Source of the DNA: Rhynchopus sp. YZ270_cl-10
Lineage: Eukaryota; Euglenozoa; Diplonemea; Diplonemida; Diplonemidae
Assembly: GCA_964035575.1 (NCBI GenBank)
Contig: OZ037913.1
Location: forward strand, 620,001-684,000
DNA length: 64,000 nt
Reading direction: 5' to 3'
Shown one piece after another: positions 38,189 through 48,871 of the stretch. The position numbers were made by a program, and so were the translations under genes. The first letter of the stretch is position 1. Each line of letters opens with the position of its first letter. The notes below the pieces were generated by a model. That model saw only the letters and a program-made list of their open reading frames with translations, had not been told where the DNA came from and did not search any database.

Positions 38189-39153
38189 AGTTTACGAGTG
38201 GACACCACTCATTTTGTCCCCCCCACACAGCACCCTTTCACCCCCAACTACAAACCGACTTTCTGTTAGACTGTTTTATTTTAAGGTGACTTCACCCTTT
38301 GCACACTAGTTTAGGTGCGTTTTTTTGGTCCCGAAACATGATATTTCAGAATTTTTTTTTCCTCAAAAAGTTAGCACAAATCCTGTCAAGCTATGCGAGG
38401 CTTAGGCTTAGGTTATCTAGGAAGTTACCAACATTTTTTTGTTTGGATGTATGCGTGCTGCTCATGCATCTTTCGTTTCCCCCCTTACAACGGCACACAT
38501 ACTTTGCGACGAAAACATTATCGCAATGATCTTTTCTAACTTTTTCAAAAAGTTAAAAGGGCACCCTTAAGTTTCTCTTCTTCTTTCATCTCAGTGGGGG
38601 GGGGTCATACTCTGTTATATAACGTGTTTTACAGGCAACACGAAAACACTGGCCCCTGATACGTATTTTTAGATGTCTTTGTCTAGTGAGACATTCATCG
38701 TTCAATTCATTTGTAGATGACATAAGCATGCGGCTTAGATTCATTTTACAAAACTCTTTTCTTTTTTTTTTAGTCAACAGTGCGGGATATGTTTTAGTGT
38801 TCATGAGTTCTGTGCATTTTTTCAAGTTGTTTTTTGCTCTTTTTTTTGCACAGACGGAAATATGCCCAAAATGACTCCTGAAGGATGTATATGAGTATTC
38901 GCAATATGTTCTGAATGGTACAACGCAAGTCATCACAACTTCCCGGTTTCCCCTCCTCCTCCATCTCCTCCCGTTCACTTAGAACCCTATTTCCCCGTAG
39001 ATACGACGTGGCCTCGCCACTCATAGAAACAAAAGAAACACTCTACAACTTGGCATACCTACCCCTCCTCCCCACACGATCTGCAACAAACACAATAACA
39101 AATACACTCTCAAAAAAAAAATTCTCCCTCCCACTTCAACCCCTCTAGCTATA
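38189..39153. other. AT-rich spacer
   Basis: I see no gene. A 75 bp segment at 38313-38390 (starting AGGTGCGTTTTTTTGGTCCC) recurs at 56627-56694. Weak copies of the GGCTTAG hairpin tail lie near 38384-38410 and 38724-38760. Confidence 0.6.
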
Positions 39154-40480
39154 CATAGCGCTCCAATTAGACTCTAACTAGATAATTAGAGTCGGCAGTT
39201 CGAGTATAATTAGAGTCTTTAAAACTCTAACTGAACTCTAATACTCTAACTGGACTCTAATTAGAGTCTAATTAGAGTCCTATAAGAGGGTCAATAAAGA
39301 GGGGCACATCAATCAATGCTATAGCCATCAACCCAGGGGGCATAGGTAGTGCAAGAAATTCGACTTTGTAATCCAGAAAGTCTGTTCTCTGCTTGCAGAG
39401 AACCAGACACAAGAAAATATTGTTTGTTCCCCCAGAAAACCAGTGCACAATTCACACTCCTTGTGGATGGTCTTGTCGCCTTTTTAGCACAGGAATTTTG
39501 GCCCAGGGGCATGCACTTGAAGCATGGCTATTTAGTGTGTATGGGGCAGTGTTGTTTTGTTATGAATTCTCTTTGGTATTGTCGCTGTCGGTTGTTCAAC
39601 GCGAGGCTTGGATCTCTCCTGGGTTCATAAGTAGTATTTCTTCGGCTGAAATGAACGTATGCTCGCGATAGATTTCCCGTCAACACAGCCTTTGATACTG
39701 GGATTACCCCTTCGACCCCTTAGTGGTAGTTAAATTCGATTGACATTTACATTCCTACAGATGAAAGAACAAGACACCACTTCTGTACCCGCGCATCAAC
39801 ATTTGTAGAAAATTTTGCACCCCAAACACCTTCAATAATGCCCTTGTTGCTGGGAGTTTCTCATGTTTGATACCTGCACAGCAGGCATTCCTCTGAGTCC
39901 AACGCTGCTTGGCCTGTCTGCGGCGTTGCACCGAAGGTGCACATAGAGTTTTTGCATCGCATTCCCTAATGTATGGGGCACTCACACTTGAGGGCATGTG
40001 CCACTGCGCGGGTCTGAGTACCTGGGTACCCATAGCTGAGAATAAGCCGGGTCCCGAGTCCCGGTACTGGGTACTAGGTACAGTAGGACTAGGACTAGGC
40101 CCCCACCCTCCCGCGACCGGGTCCCCGACCCGCTTTCAGGCGGACCACAACGCCTTCACATATTGTGTCCCAGTCCGGCTGAGAACTCGGTTCCCCAAGT
40201 CTTATTTTCAGCTATGTGGGTAGCTGGGCACCTGGGTCCTACAGAGGAACCTTAGGGGAACCGGTTCCTTACGGCGTTTGCACCTACAAGAAGCCTGTTG
40301 TTTTACTCTAATTAGACTATAATTAGAGTGTAGTTAGAGTCTAATTATGATCTAACTGCACTCTAATTATAGTCTAATTGAAGAAAAGCGACTCTAATTA
40401 TACTCTAACTGGACTCTAACTGACTTGGCCCAAAATCCCAGACTCTAATTATACCCCAATACTCTAATTAGAGCGCTATG
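39154..40480. mobile_element. 1.33 kb non-autonomous TIR element with ACTCTAATTAGAGT-rich ends
   Basis: The ends are inverted copies beginning CATAGCGCTC and are flanked by TATA on both sides. Each end (about 39154-39290 and 40305-40480) is a cluster of ACTCTAATTAGAGT-like units in both orientations. The interior (about 39320-39650 and 39760-40030) is clearly homologous to the interior of the element at 51294-53236, although the ends are unrelated. I see no transposase, and short open frames in the interior do not look like protein. Confidence 0.72.
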
Positions 40481-40656
40481 TATATCTAGCTATACACATC
40501 AATACACACATCCAAAACAACAAAAGAAACACCATGAGTCGAATATAGCTGTACCTCCTTTGTTTTGCTCCAATTCTCATTTTTTACCCCTTTTTTTTTA
40601 GTAACTGAGAGGGGGTTCATTACCAACTCCCTTTTTTCTTTTTTTTCCTTTTTGGT

Positions 40657-42318
40657 ATGTCTAATTCTCTCTGTGCAAAACGCCTGCAGGCAGCGGTAGG
40701 CAGGTTTCCTTGCAAGAAGAGCGCTGCAGAGGAGGTCGCAGTGCTGTCACAGAACTATGCTGCAGAGGATGAATACGCTGCCGACGCGAAGGCGGTGACC
40801 TACCTGGTCAAGACACACGCCTCGAAGTACCTCTCCGCCGCACAGCGCGGCGTCTGCCTCACCTTCCCCGACACCTCCCGCATGGTGGTCCTCACATTAA
40901 ACTCCTTCTCCGGTGTTCCCTTCACTTTAACCCCTACGGGGCGTGACAACCCTGTTCAAGTCTCCAACGGTCAAGCCGCGAAATGGATTGTACAACTTAC
41001 CCCAAGAGATGCATCTGATATGTCCGTTTCTGCGACGATTCAAGCATACCCCTCAGGGTTGATGTTATGCACTACAAAGGCAGGGGAAGTGGTGACCAGA
41101 GATGAGACGCAGTTTCATGGGAATAAGCGGGACTTTGAGTTTCTGTTTGTAAAGACAAAGAATGATATGTTCTTGATTCTCCCAAAGACACATAAAGGGA
41201 AGTGCCTGCGGGGGTCTGTTGACGGCCAGGTAGGGTTGTACTCCTTTAAGTCGGGGAGGGTGAACTGTAGTTATGCGGATGGCTTGGGAGGAGCGGTTGA
41301 TGACTACTTAACACCGAACACTGCTGAATGGGACATTGCAGTGCAAAGCCAGGGTGTGCAAGGTGCTGTCATCGGTGAATCCGTCACCTCCCTCCCAGCA
41401 GACCTCTGTGGCCAAGACACATTGGTCTATTTCGAATCTGCCTCGCTCACATCCTGCTGTCTCAGCTGCATCAAGGAAACACACTTCTGCTGCACCCGCC
41501 GGCCACCCTCAGGCCTAGAAGTCTTTCGTTTACAGTTCTGCAGTTCCGTTCATTGGCGAATCTCCTCACAGCAGGTCCCCGGGTTCGAAGTCTACGTCAA
41601 GTTGATCTCTGTTCAGTGGGACAACGCTGGGGAAAACATATTTCTGCTGTACACCCCAAAGCTAGAGTACATCACCTGTGAAGATGGTGCAACAGATGTG
41701 CGCTTTGAGCGGAACTACACAGAACGCTCCTTCTGGAGGATCCGGCAGTACCGGATGGAGTCGCTGTCTGCGTTGTCGTGGGGGTTGAGGAAGGTGGCGG
41801 GGGCTTTTCCGAATAAGGGGAGAGGGTCGGTGCGCCGTGCGGCGCATGTTGAGCGGATGGTGGCGGTTACTAAGGCGGCACAACGTCGGAAGGCTGCGGG
41901 GATTGCTGCAGCACAGCTGCTGCGATCTGAAGAGCTGGCGTTAAGAGAGCATTTGACATCGCTCTCACAGCGGTCGAGAGAGCGTGAGGTGCATGTGGCG
42001 GCAGTGGATGCGGGGAGGTGCCTGCATGCGGAGGTGGTCCTGCAGGTGTTGTGCAGTGTTGTCGCGTTGTCGGCGTCCGTGGTCGGGGAGCGCTTCCTCA
42101 GCAACAGAGAGGCCGCCTGCGAAGCAGCTGCCGCGGCCGTCCTCTCCGTGGTCACAGCGCAGACAGCAGACATCGACCTCGCCTCCTCCTTGCAGTGCAG
42201 GCTCGACGCCTTGTTCAGCCGTCTCGACACCTTCTCTCTCGCAACAAAGAAGGATGACGGGATAGAACCACCCTCCTGGTGGAAATCCCGCTCCACCACA
42301 GTGTCATCGGGTTGGTAA
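40657..42318 (+). CDS. Protein of unknown function, possibly with a beta-trefoil-like N-terminal region
   Basis: A single exon encodes 553 residues, from an ATG right after a T/C-rich tract to TAA at 42318. The N-terminal half alternates hydrophobic and small residues. FEFLFVKTKNDMFLILP and GKCLRGSVDGQVGLYS recall fascin-like beta-trefoil repeats (YLRGxxDGxV). This is a resemblance, not an identification. Residues about 260-300 are cysteine-rich (SCCLSCIKETHFCC). The C-terminal 180 residues are Ala-, Arg- and Leu-rich and probably helical. There is no signal peptide or clear membrane span. The third-position GC content matches the other genes. Confidence 0.75.
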   Translation: MSNSLCAKRLQAAVGRFPCKKSAAEEVAVLSQNYAAEDEYAADAKAVTYLVKTHASKYLSAAQRGVCLTFPDTSRMVVLTLNSFSGVPFTLTPTGRDNPVQVSNGQAAKWIVQLTPRDASDMSVSATIQAYPSGLMLCTTKAGEVVTRDETQFHGNKRDFEFLFVKTKNDMFLILPKTHKGKCLRGSVDGQVGLYSFKSGRVNCSYADGLGGAVDDYLTPNTAEWDIAVQSQGVQGAVIGESVTSLPADLCGQDTLVYFESASLTSCCLSCIKETHFCCTRRPPSGLEVFRLQFCSSVHWRISSQQVPGFEVYVKLISVQWDNAGENIFLLYTPKLEYITCEDGATDVRFERNYTERSFWRIRQYRMESLSALSWGLRKVAGAFPNKGRGSVRRAAHVERMVAVTKAAQRRKAAGIAAAQLLRSEELALREHLTSLSQRSREREVHVAAVDAGRCLHAEVVLQVLCSVVALSASVVGERFLSNREAACEAAAAAVLSVVTAQTADIDLASSLQCRLDALFSRLDTFSLATKKDDGIEPPSWWKSRSTTVSSGW

Positions 42319-42878
42319 TTATTATTTTGTAGCGGCAGATGGGCCGCCGGCTGACGAGCGGTTGTGTTCCTTTTTTACATCTACTGTTGGAGGCCGCAGG
42401 GTACTGTGCTTTCCTCCGTGGCTGGCATCGTACAGTGGGTCAGTCGGAGGTGCCTGCCTTAACTACTACAGTTTTGTACTGTCCTGAAAAAGGAGATTGG
42501 GAGAGGGGTATTCAAAAAAAAGACAGTGGAGATTGCACATCTGGCAACTGCACTCCCAACAATTTTTCAAAAGTGAAATAATAAATTTGTGTGTTTTGGC
42601 GGTTCATTTTTCTCGCTTTTTGCCTCATTCCTGGGGCTGGGGCGTGGGTGGGATTGCTGCTCCAGATATATTTATGTAGATGTTGAAGATGACCAGGAGG
42701 CTTGGCTTCGTCTCTTCCAAATATTTTAAAAAGGAACTTTTCTTTTGTTTGCCAAATTGCATTGGAGAAGAGAAAAAAAGAGGGGCTTTTTAATACATTT
42801 GTTTCGATCAAAACCGCCCCCACCCACCAACTCTCACACACAGCGACATCCCCCATACAAAAGAGATCTCTTGAAGAG
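42319..42878. other. Spacer upstream of the small proline-rich gene
   Basis: It holds one shortened copy of the GCAA-loop repeat (42522-42572), in the same orientation as the genes. I see nothing else. Confidence 0.6.
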
Positions 42879-43666
42879 ATGACAGCGTTTTCCAAACCCA
42901 AGCCTCCCCCACTCTCCGTGGAGCTCCCTCCTGCAGTCGTTGTCGAAAAGTCGAAGAAAAAACGAGCCAAGTATAAGTTTGCCTTGACGAAGGTATATTC
43001 CAACAATTTTCTTTCCCCTCTTTTTTTCACACGGTAACCTACACGACGGACCCAGTGAAAAAGGTGACAAATAAGTTAACTTATTTGTCATTTCACTTTT
43101 CATAAATATGTGTTTCACTTTGTCACTGGATCCCGTCGTGCAGTCAACACTCCCCCCACCTTTTCCAGGTAGAAAAGGAACGCCTTGTGGAAAGCGCAAA
43201 GCCCTCTGCACAGCACATTGAGGCCGACCTGGAGGCCATCTTCAGCCTCGCCGCCGAGGACCGTGCTGCAGCAGAAGCACAGGGCGCCACATCGCACTCT
43301 GGCATCCCACCACCCCCACCGTACTCTGTGCCTGCAGAGGAAACCACGGCACCTTCCGAACGCCCCAAGGCGGAGCAGCAGACGAAGCGAGGGTTTACTA
43401 TGGGTCCGGATAGGACGGATGAGGCTCACGTACCCATGGCAGAAAATAGGGCACGTAAGTTCCGTTTGGGGCCTATGGATGATGGGGCGGGAAGAGGAGG
43501 ACGTGGTGGTGCAGAAAAGTCCAGAAGAGAGACAAAGGAACCCCGGGCCCGCCCCCCACCTCCACCGGCACATCTCAAGCCTCGCCCACCTACCCTCCCC
43601 ACCTCAGAGGTGAACGACGACATCACACCACCACCACCCCCACCTCTCCCCTCAGTCACTCTGTAA
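42879..43666 (+). CDS. Small proline-rich basic protein, function unknown
   Basis: Two exons, 42879-42992 and 43169-43666, join in phase 0 to give 203 residues. The N-terminal exon encodes a Pro-rich leader and a Lys-rich patch (EKSKKKRAKYKFALTK). After the splice a short helical region (VEKERLVESAK) leads into Pro-rich, Gly/Arg-rich and Glu-containing low-complexity sequence, with PPPPP runs near the end that could bind SH3, WW or profilin-type partners. The intron carries a palindromic element. No enzyme domain is seen. Confidence 0.7.
42993..43168 (+). other. 176 nt intron hosting a foldback element
   Basis: It runs from GTATAT to TTCCAG, phase 0. Just inside the donor is TTCCAACAATTTTCTTTCCC, which resembles the tail of the GCAA-loop repeat. 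The 99 bp foldback 43042-43140 fills its centre. Confidence 0.82.
43042..43140. mobile_element. 99 bp foldback (MITE-like) inside an intron
   Basis: The ends are CACGACGG and CCGTCGTG. The arms (CCAGTGA... / ...TCACTGG) are imperfect. The centre is a perfect 24 bp palindrome (43066-43089) around GTTAAC. It encodes nothing. Confidence 0.65.
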
Positions 43667-43801
43667 GGAGTGGCGAGGGGAAAGGGATGGGGGGAACTGG
43701 GGGAGGGGTCCAGTGTGTTCTGGTATGGGTTTCTCAACGCACCGGATTGCATTGGAGGGGAGGGAGGGAGGGAGGGCATTTTTTTTTTTTTTTTTGGGAT
43801 T

Positions 43802-44235
43802 ATTGAGGTGATCCAGTCTCACGCTTTTTCACACATTTTCACTTGGTTTCACACATTTTCACTTGGTTTCACACATTTTCACATGGTTTCACGGTGTGAA
43901 AAAGTGTGTACGAAAGTGAAAAAAAAACTGCTTCACGCACTCTGAGTGGATTCCTCCAGAAAAAAAACTTGGTGTTTTCACATGGTTTCACACATTTTCA
44001 CTTGGTTTCACATGGTTTCACATATTTTCACATGGTTTCACACATTTTCACATGGTTTCACATGGTTTCACATGGTTTCACATATTTTCACTTGGTTTCA
44101 CATGTTTTCACTTGGTTTCACACATTTTCACTTGATTTCACACATTTTCACCTTGGTTTCACACGTTTTCACTTATTTTCACATGTTTTCACGGTGTGAA
44201 AAAGTGTGGAAAAGTGTGCGCTGGATCACCTCAAT
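43802..44235. mobile_element. 434 bp MITE-like element with TTTCACATGG arrays
   Basis: The left ATTGAGGTGATCCAG and right CTGGATCACCTCAAT are perfect 15 bp inverted repeats. The interior is an array of TTTCACATGG / TTTTCACTTGG units with a few inverted GTGTGAAAAAGTGTG units near both ends. No protein is encoded; the repetitive frames are by-products. Confidence 0.75.
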
Positions 44236-44604
44236 TATTTTTGAACGAACGGATTTATACAACAGAGGGGGAGGGGTAATGGTTGCCCCGCGTTTACTTT
44301 AACAGTGGGTATGCTTTTTTTTGCCTTGTATTTTTAAAAAGATTTCGCGCAAAAGAAAAAAAATGAACAGAAAAAAAAATACATTATGGGGGTATTTCCC
44401 CACCCCACCCCCTCCTCACCCTCTTATCATCATATTTTCCCCCCACCTCAAAACCCCCAGCGTATTTTTTTACCACAGGTTGGGGAGCGATTTTTTTCTA
44501 ATAGTGTGTTCCTCTTTTCTCTCTCTCCTCTATTCTAACATTACCTCCTTCTCTCTCACTCCTCTCCCTTTCCAAATTTTCGATCTTTTTTTCCCACCTA
44601 AATT

Positions 44605-46296
44605 ATGAAGCCTGAAGAGGCGTTTCGGGTCCGTCTAGCAGAGCTTAAGGATAAATGCGCCAGATGGAATGTCATTTTTCTGTGGATTGTTTACTCAGTA
44701 GCGGTGTGTTCTGCTCTTGACTTTATGGATTTGGCGGTAAAGCAGGTTGGTAGCGCAGAGGCAGCAATACGTGCCCTCGCCTTCGCTTTACCAATGACAA
44801 CCACGATTCATCCTGGAGCGTTTGTGACAATTTGCTCGCAACGAACGATGTTTTTGCTTCCAATGACGTTTCTTGTTTTCGTAGCACTTCTTCTCGCCAG
44901 CTTTGTCGAACCCTGCCTCTCTGCCGCACGCTACCACGCTGTTCTCGCCTCTGCAGGCAAAGGAGAGCACGTCTTCTTCTGCAACGGTCCACATCTCGAC
45001 GTTGAACGCACACATGACGCAAACTTTGCGACATTCACCCCTGGTATAATCTGCAGCGTAAACGAAAGCGAATTTTCCGTCGAAGAACTCTTTTACTCAG
45101 AAATTGGATGGGAAATTGGAGACACCCATACCCAATATATGCGGGCAACACAACAGAGGGAGGCCGCCTTTTTGGTCGCAAAGAATGGCACAAAATTGAA
45201 GAAGGTGGTTGACGGCAGCCCAGAATACCATCACCTCCATCAGGGGCACAGCCCGCTGCAGTACATCATTACTGCACCGATTGGCTGCAGCTGTGACGGG
45301 GGTGCACTGCAGGGGACCAACCTGTCTGCGGTGTTTATCAGCACCGTTCGCATTGCACCCTTCGTCCCCCCTGAACGACCTGGTCTAGCAACAACTGGGT
45401 TCACCGCAAACGAGCTTGGCTGGGGGCAAGACGAGTCTCCTTTCAAGGAGAACTGGACAACTCCGTTCTCTGCACGTCGATTTGCCTCAACCCTGACGTT
45501 TCATGAGCGAGGTGAGTACGACGGTGTGGCAGTGCAGGACTCCTGGGTACTCTGGGGGCTCGGCAATAATTATTACCTCCCAAAACGACCGGAAAACGTA
45601 CAAAGCCCCTTTGGGTTTGAAACGGCAGGGTTAGGATACAGCGAATCCATGCGAAAAGCGTCCTTACGAGAGATCAACGAAACCGAAGGCAACCTCCACC
45701 TTGCAGAAAACATCTTCAACTCATATGACCTGGTGACCCGGTACCTCACGGAGCAGGAGTTGCAACGGCTTAAATTTCGGGTAATCACGGCAGTGGTATG
45801 GCTTGTTGGGACTATACTACTTTGGTGTTGGGGCGGGAGATATCGGATTTGGGATTTAAATGATGGGAGCGACATGGAAGCGCAGCTGCGGTTTCATACA
45901 CAAGCTGCGGAGGAGGAGGGGAGACAGCTGGAAATGATGAGGCGGGAGGAGGAGGATGAGTTTGGCGCCCATACAGTACCATCGCTTGGCTCTATGTCAT
46001 CTGGGGTCTTTCTGCTGAGGGTGGATGAGATGCAAACGGAGCAACACACACAACACAGCACCACGGACACATGCCTCAGATTCACCCTCCTCTTCGCCAT
46101 GCACATCGCTGCTGCAGCCCTGGGTGTCTACGGGATGACCCTTCTCCTCTCCTCCCAAGTCTACTCCGTAGCCTTCTGGGGTGGCATGCTCCTCACTGAC
46201 CTCTGCATAAAGAGCACAGCTGCAGTCATCTGCATCGACATTGCGCTGTACTCTGCGAGAGGTGAAGGGAGGAGGAAGGGGAGGGGTGTGTCCTAG
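44605..46296 (+). CDS. Polytopic membrane protein with a large luminal or extracellular loop, unknown family
   Basis: A single exon encodes 563 residues. Likely transmembrane helices lie near residues 23-42, 83-105, 391-411, 491-517 and 521-551. The 280-residue loop between the second and third carries several N-glycosylation sequons (NES, NGT, NLS, NWT, NET) and paired cysteines (CSC), so it probably faces outside. A Glu-rich segment (about 428-455) between helices three and four would be cytosolic. The C-terminus is short and basic (ARGEGRRKGRGVS). I cannot assign a transporter or receptor family. It is followed by a repeat-rich spacer rather than a close partner gene. Confidence 0.78.
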   Translation: MKPEEAFRVRLAELKDKCARWNVIFLWIVYSVAVCSALDFMDLAVKQVGSAEAAIRALAFALPMTTTIHPGAFVTICSQRTMFLLPMTFLVFVALLLASFVEPCLSAARYHAVLASAGKGEHVFFCNGPHLDVERTHDANFATFTPGIICSVNESEFSVEELFYSEIGWEIGDTHTQYMRATQQREAAFLVAKNGTKLKKVVDGSPEYHHLHQGHSPLQYIITAPIGCSCDGGALQGTNLSAVFISTVRIAPFVPPERPGLATTGFTANELGWGQDESPFKENWTTPFSARRFASTLTFHERGEYDGVAVQDSWVLWGLGNNYYLPKRPENVQSPFGFETAGLGYSESMRKASLREINETEGNLHLAENIFNSYDLVTRYLTEQELQRLKFRVITAVVWLVGTILLWCWGGRYRIWDLNDGSDMEAQLRFHTQAAEEEGRQLEMMRREEEDEFGAHTVPSLGSMSSGVFLLRVDEMQTEQHTQHSTTDTCLRFTLLFAMHIAAAALGVYGMTLLLSSQVYSVAFWGGMLLTDLCIKSTAAVICIDIALYSARGEGRRKGRGVS

Positions 46297-47784
46297 GGAA
46301 TGGTTGTAAGCAGAATCGGGGGTGGCTGTATTCCCTCACCATTCGTGTGGGACGGGGTGTTCCATCCTATTTTTCCAAAAAAACGTACAAAAAGGAATGT
46401 TGTAGCAGAAGGGGGAAAGGGTGTCGGCAGTATCCAGAGGAGGTGCTCAAAATAGGTTGTGCATTCCAAAGGGGGTCTGAATTCACTGTAGAGTGTGCGG
46501 AATATGCAAAATAATGTGGTGTTCGGAAGGGGGTGATTACAGAGCAACAGATTTCTGTAAAATAGGCAAGAAAAAAGAAATTCTCTAGTCTTGCTGAAGA
46601 AGAAAGCGTATCAAAGACTGGGCTGTATGAATGCCGTTTGATGGGAGGGGGGTATGTGCTCTTGAGGTCTGTCTGAGGAATTCCGAAAATATTTTCTCAA
46701 GGGGGGTGGGGATGTGGGCAAAGCCACATTACATGACTTAGCTGTATGTGCGCAAAGGGGGGGTTTCCCCCCTTGGTTCTCCAGGGCAGGGAAGAAACAG
46801 GATGGTCTAAGGTTTTCGCGGAAAAGCTCTGTTGTTTGGATTGACTTTAATCCGAAGGTTTTGGCTGTGGATGACGGATTGCGGTATTTATTTTTGTACA
46901 GTTTTCATTTTTTTCCTTCTAACTATCTGAATAGGTGACGTAGGCCTTAGGTTCATCTTTTGGTGTGATTTACCCCCCCCTGCAGAGGGGCAGTCTTCTC
47001 TCCACCAAAATATTTCAACGCCTTTTCAAAAAGTGCCCTCCCCCCCTTTTTGTTTCGTTTACGTAATGATTTACACATTCCGTCAAACCCAACAACCAAT
47101 CCCCCATTTTTTTCCCCCCCTCTTTTTGATTATTTCGTTCTCCAAATAATTATTGCAAAAGTTAAAAAAAAGCAGTCTTGCTTTTCTCCTTTTGCAGCTA
47201 ACATCAAACAAAAAAAAAACCCCAAGCAATACGGAGAGACCCAACCTTTTTTTTTAACCAAAAGATCTTTTTTTTCATCAACCCCCCTTGGGTAACCACC
47301 TTATTTTTCCCCTCCCCCTAATGGTGGCAGTATTGTGATGGGAGCCCATTGGAATATGCAAAATACATCACAATACATCGTGTATTGTGATGTATTTTTG
47401 CGTATTCCAATGGGCTCCCATCACACTACTGCCACCATTACCTCCCCCCCTCATTCCCCTTAACCCTTTTTGCTAACCCTTCTTACTGAGGGGGGTCATA
47501 TTACAACCTACCACCTCCCCTAAATACAATACATCCCAGGTATAGTATTTAATCCTCCCCCCCAGCACACTCTCAAAAAAAAAAGTATAGCAATCTGAGC
47601 TTTTTGTTCTTCGGACCACCAAAAAAAACAACCCTCTTCCACCACCACCACCCTTCCCTGCAGTGTATACACCTACAAAAAAAAGCACTCCCGCGGACGT
47701 CAAATAGTACTGTTGACTTCCTTGTTGAGGTCTGTTTCTGTTGTCTCGCTTTCTCTTTTTTCTCTACCACCAACTGTCATACTA
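46297..47784. other. Spacer with one foldback
   Basis: I see no gene. A G-rich part (46297-46760) precedes AT-rich DNA. A weak GGCCTTAGGTTCATCTTTT hairpin tail lies near 46934. The foldback at 47329-47440 is listed separately. Confidence 0.6.
47329..47440. mobile_element. 112 bp long-arm foldback, TAATGGTGGCAGT ends
   Basis: The two arms of about 54 bases are inverted copies with only a few differences, around a TCG loop. The ends are TAATGGTGGCAGT and ACTGCCACCATTA. It is MITE-like with TA termini and no coding sequence. Confidence 0.8.
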
Positions 47785-48871
47785 ATGAGCGCGTCTGCGA
47801 GCAAAGCATTGGCAGGCTCTCGAGGGGGCGGGTACAGGCTCAGCACCATTCTCGCTGCGGTATGTGAAAAAAAAAACCCCCCCCCCCCCCATCCCCCTAT
47901 CAATAGAGCTGGTCCTAAAAAAAAAATTTTTAAAACAAGAGCAAAGCAAACATGTCAAAAAACTTCATAAAAAAACCCATTCAAACCCTAATACAAAACA
48001 AAATTTTCAAAATCCTGTCAAGGGTATCTTTGCTACACTCATCTTACAAACTTTTCTTTGATTTCATCTATTTACCCCTATACAGACGGGCATCCCTGCA
48101 AACCATGCAAGCTCTATGGAACGTGCCGTGCGGGGTATGATGGACGACGACGTGATGATGGGCCGTGTGGAGGCACATAGCCAGCGCATCCAAGTCTCCT
48201 CTGCTCCTGCAGTCAAGGCTGCCTCCTCTGCCTCCGCCGCTGTCACCTCCTCATCCACCTCCACAACCTCTCCCAAGAAGCTCGCAACGTCGGACACATT
48301 TGACGGCTTCGTGCACATTACGACACCCAACTTCTCGGCGTCCATCATCACCGAGAGTGATGAGGAGGAGATCGACCATATTGGGTCCTGGGCGGACGAG
48401 CGGGGTTCTCCGGTGAAGGATGATACTGCGTGCTTCTCGAACGCCTTCTCCGACGACAGTCGGGGCTATGAGGAGGTGTGCGAGGAGCGGCTTGCCCTGC
48501 CGGACAACATTATCGACATTGAGATGCTGCAGCAGCAGGTGGAGGTCGTCCCTGGGGACGCTTCAGTGGCGCGCGATGCTGCAATGGTGGTGAAGTCGCT
48601 CGGGGAGATGCTGCAGCGTGTGTGGGAGGTGCTCTCCCAGTCTTTATCCTGTGCACTCAAGGCGCTTTCTAGTCTGCTTGGCGGAGGAGCGGACGAAGAA
48701 GCAGAGAAGCAAGCGCAGACGGACGCGCGAGGCAGATACGTTCTCTCCTTCCTCTCCATGCTCCTGTTAGTGGGTGTCTGGTCTGCAACCGGGCTGAACC
48801 AGGAAGTGGCCCATGCGTACCTGAACTACGTGTTTTCGTACGTCGGGAAGCTCTTTCAAACGCTGTGGTGA
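47785..48871 (+). CDS. Protein with a C-terminal membrane anchor, function unknown
   Basis: Exons 47785-47859 and 48086-48871 join in phase 0 and encode 286 residues. The N-terminal half is rich in Ser, Ala and acidic residues and probably disordered. A helical, amphipathic stretch (about 180-230, containing MVVKSLGEMLQRVWEVLSQS) precedes a hydrophobic helix (about 243-262, VLSFLSMLLLVGVW). The last 25 residues are short and aromatic. This resembles a tail-anchored or single-pass membrane protein with a cytosolic N-terminus. The first exon codes only 25 residues, so without the intron the start would be misplaced at 48116. Confidence 0.75.
47860..48085 (+). other. 226 nt intron
   Basis: It runs from GTATGT to ATACAG, phase 0. 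Its 3' part contains CTCATCTTACAAACTTTTC, the same tail that follows several spacer stem-loops, then a pyrimidine tract. Confidence 0.82.
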
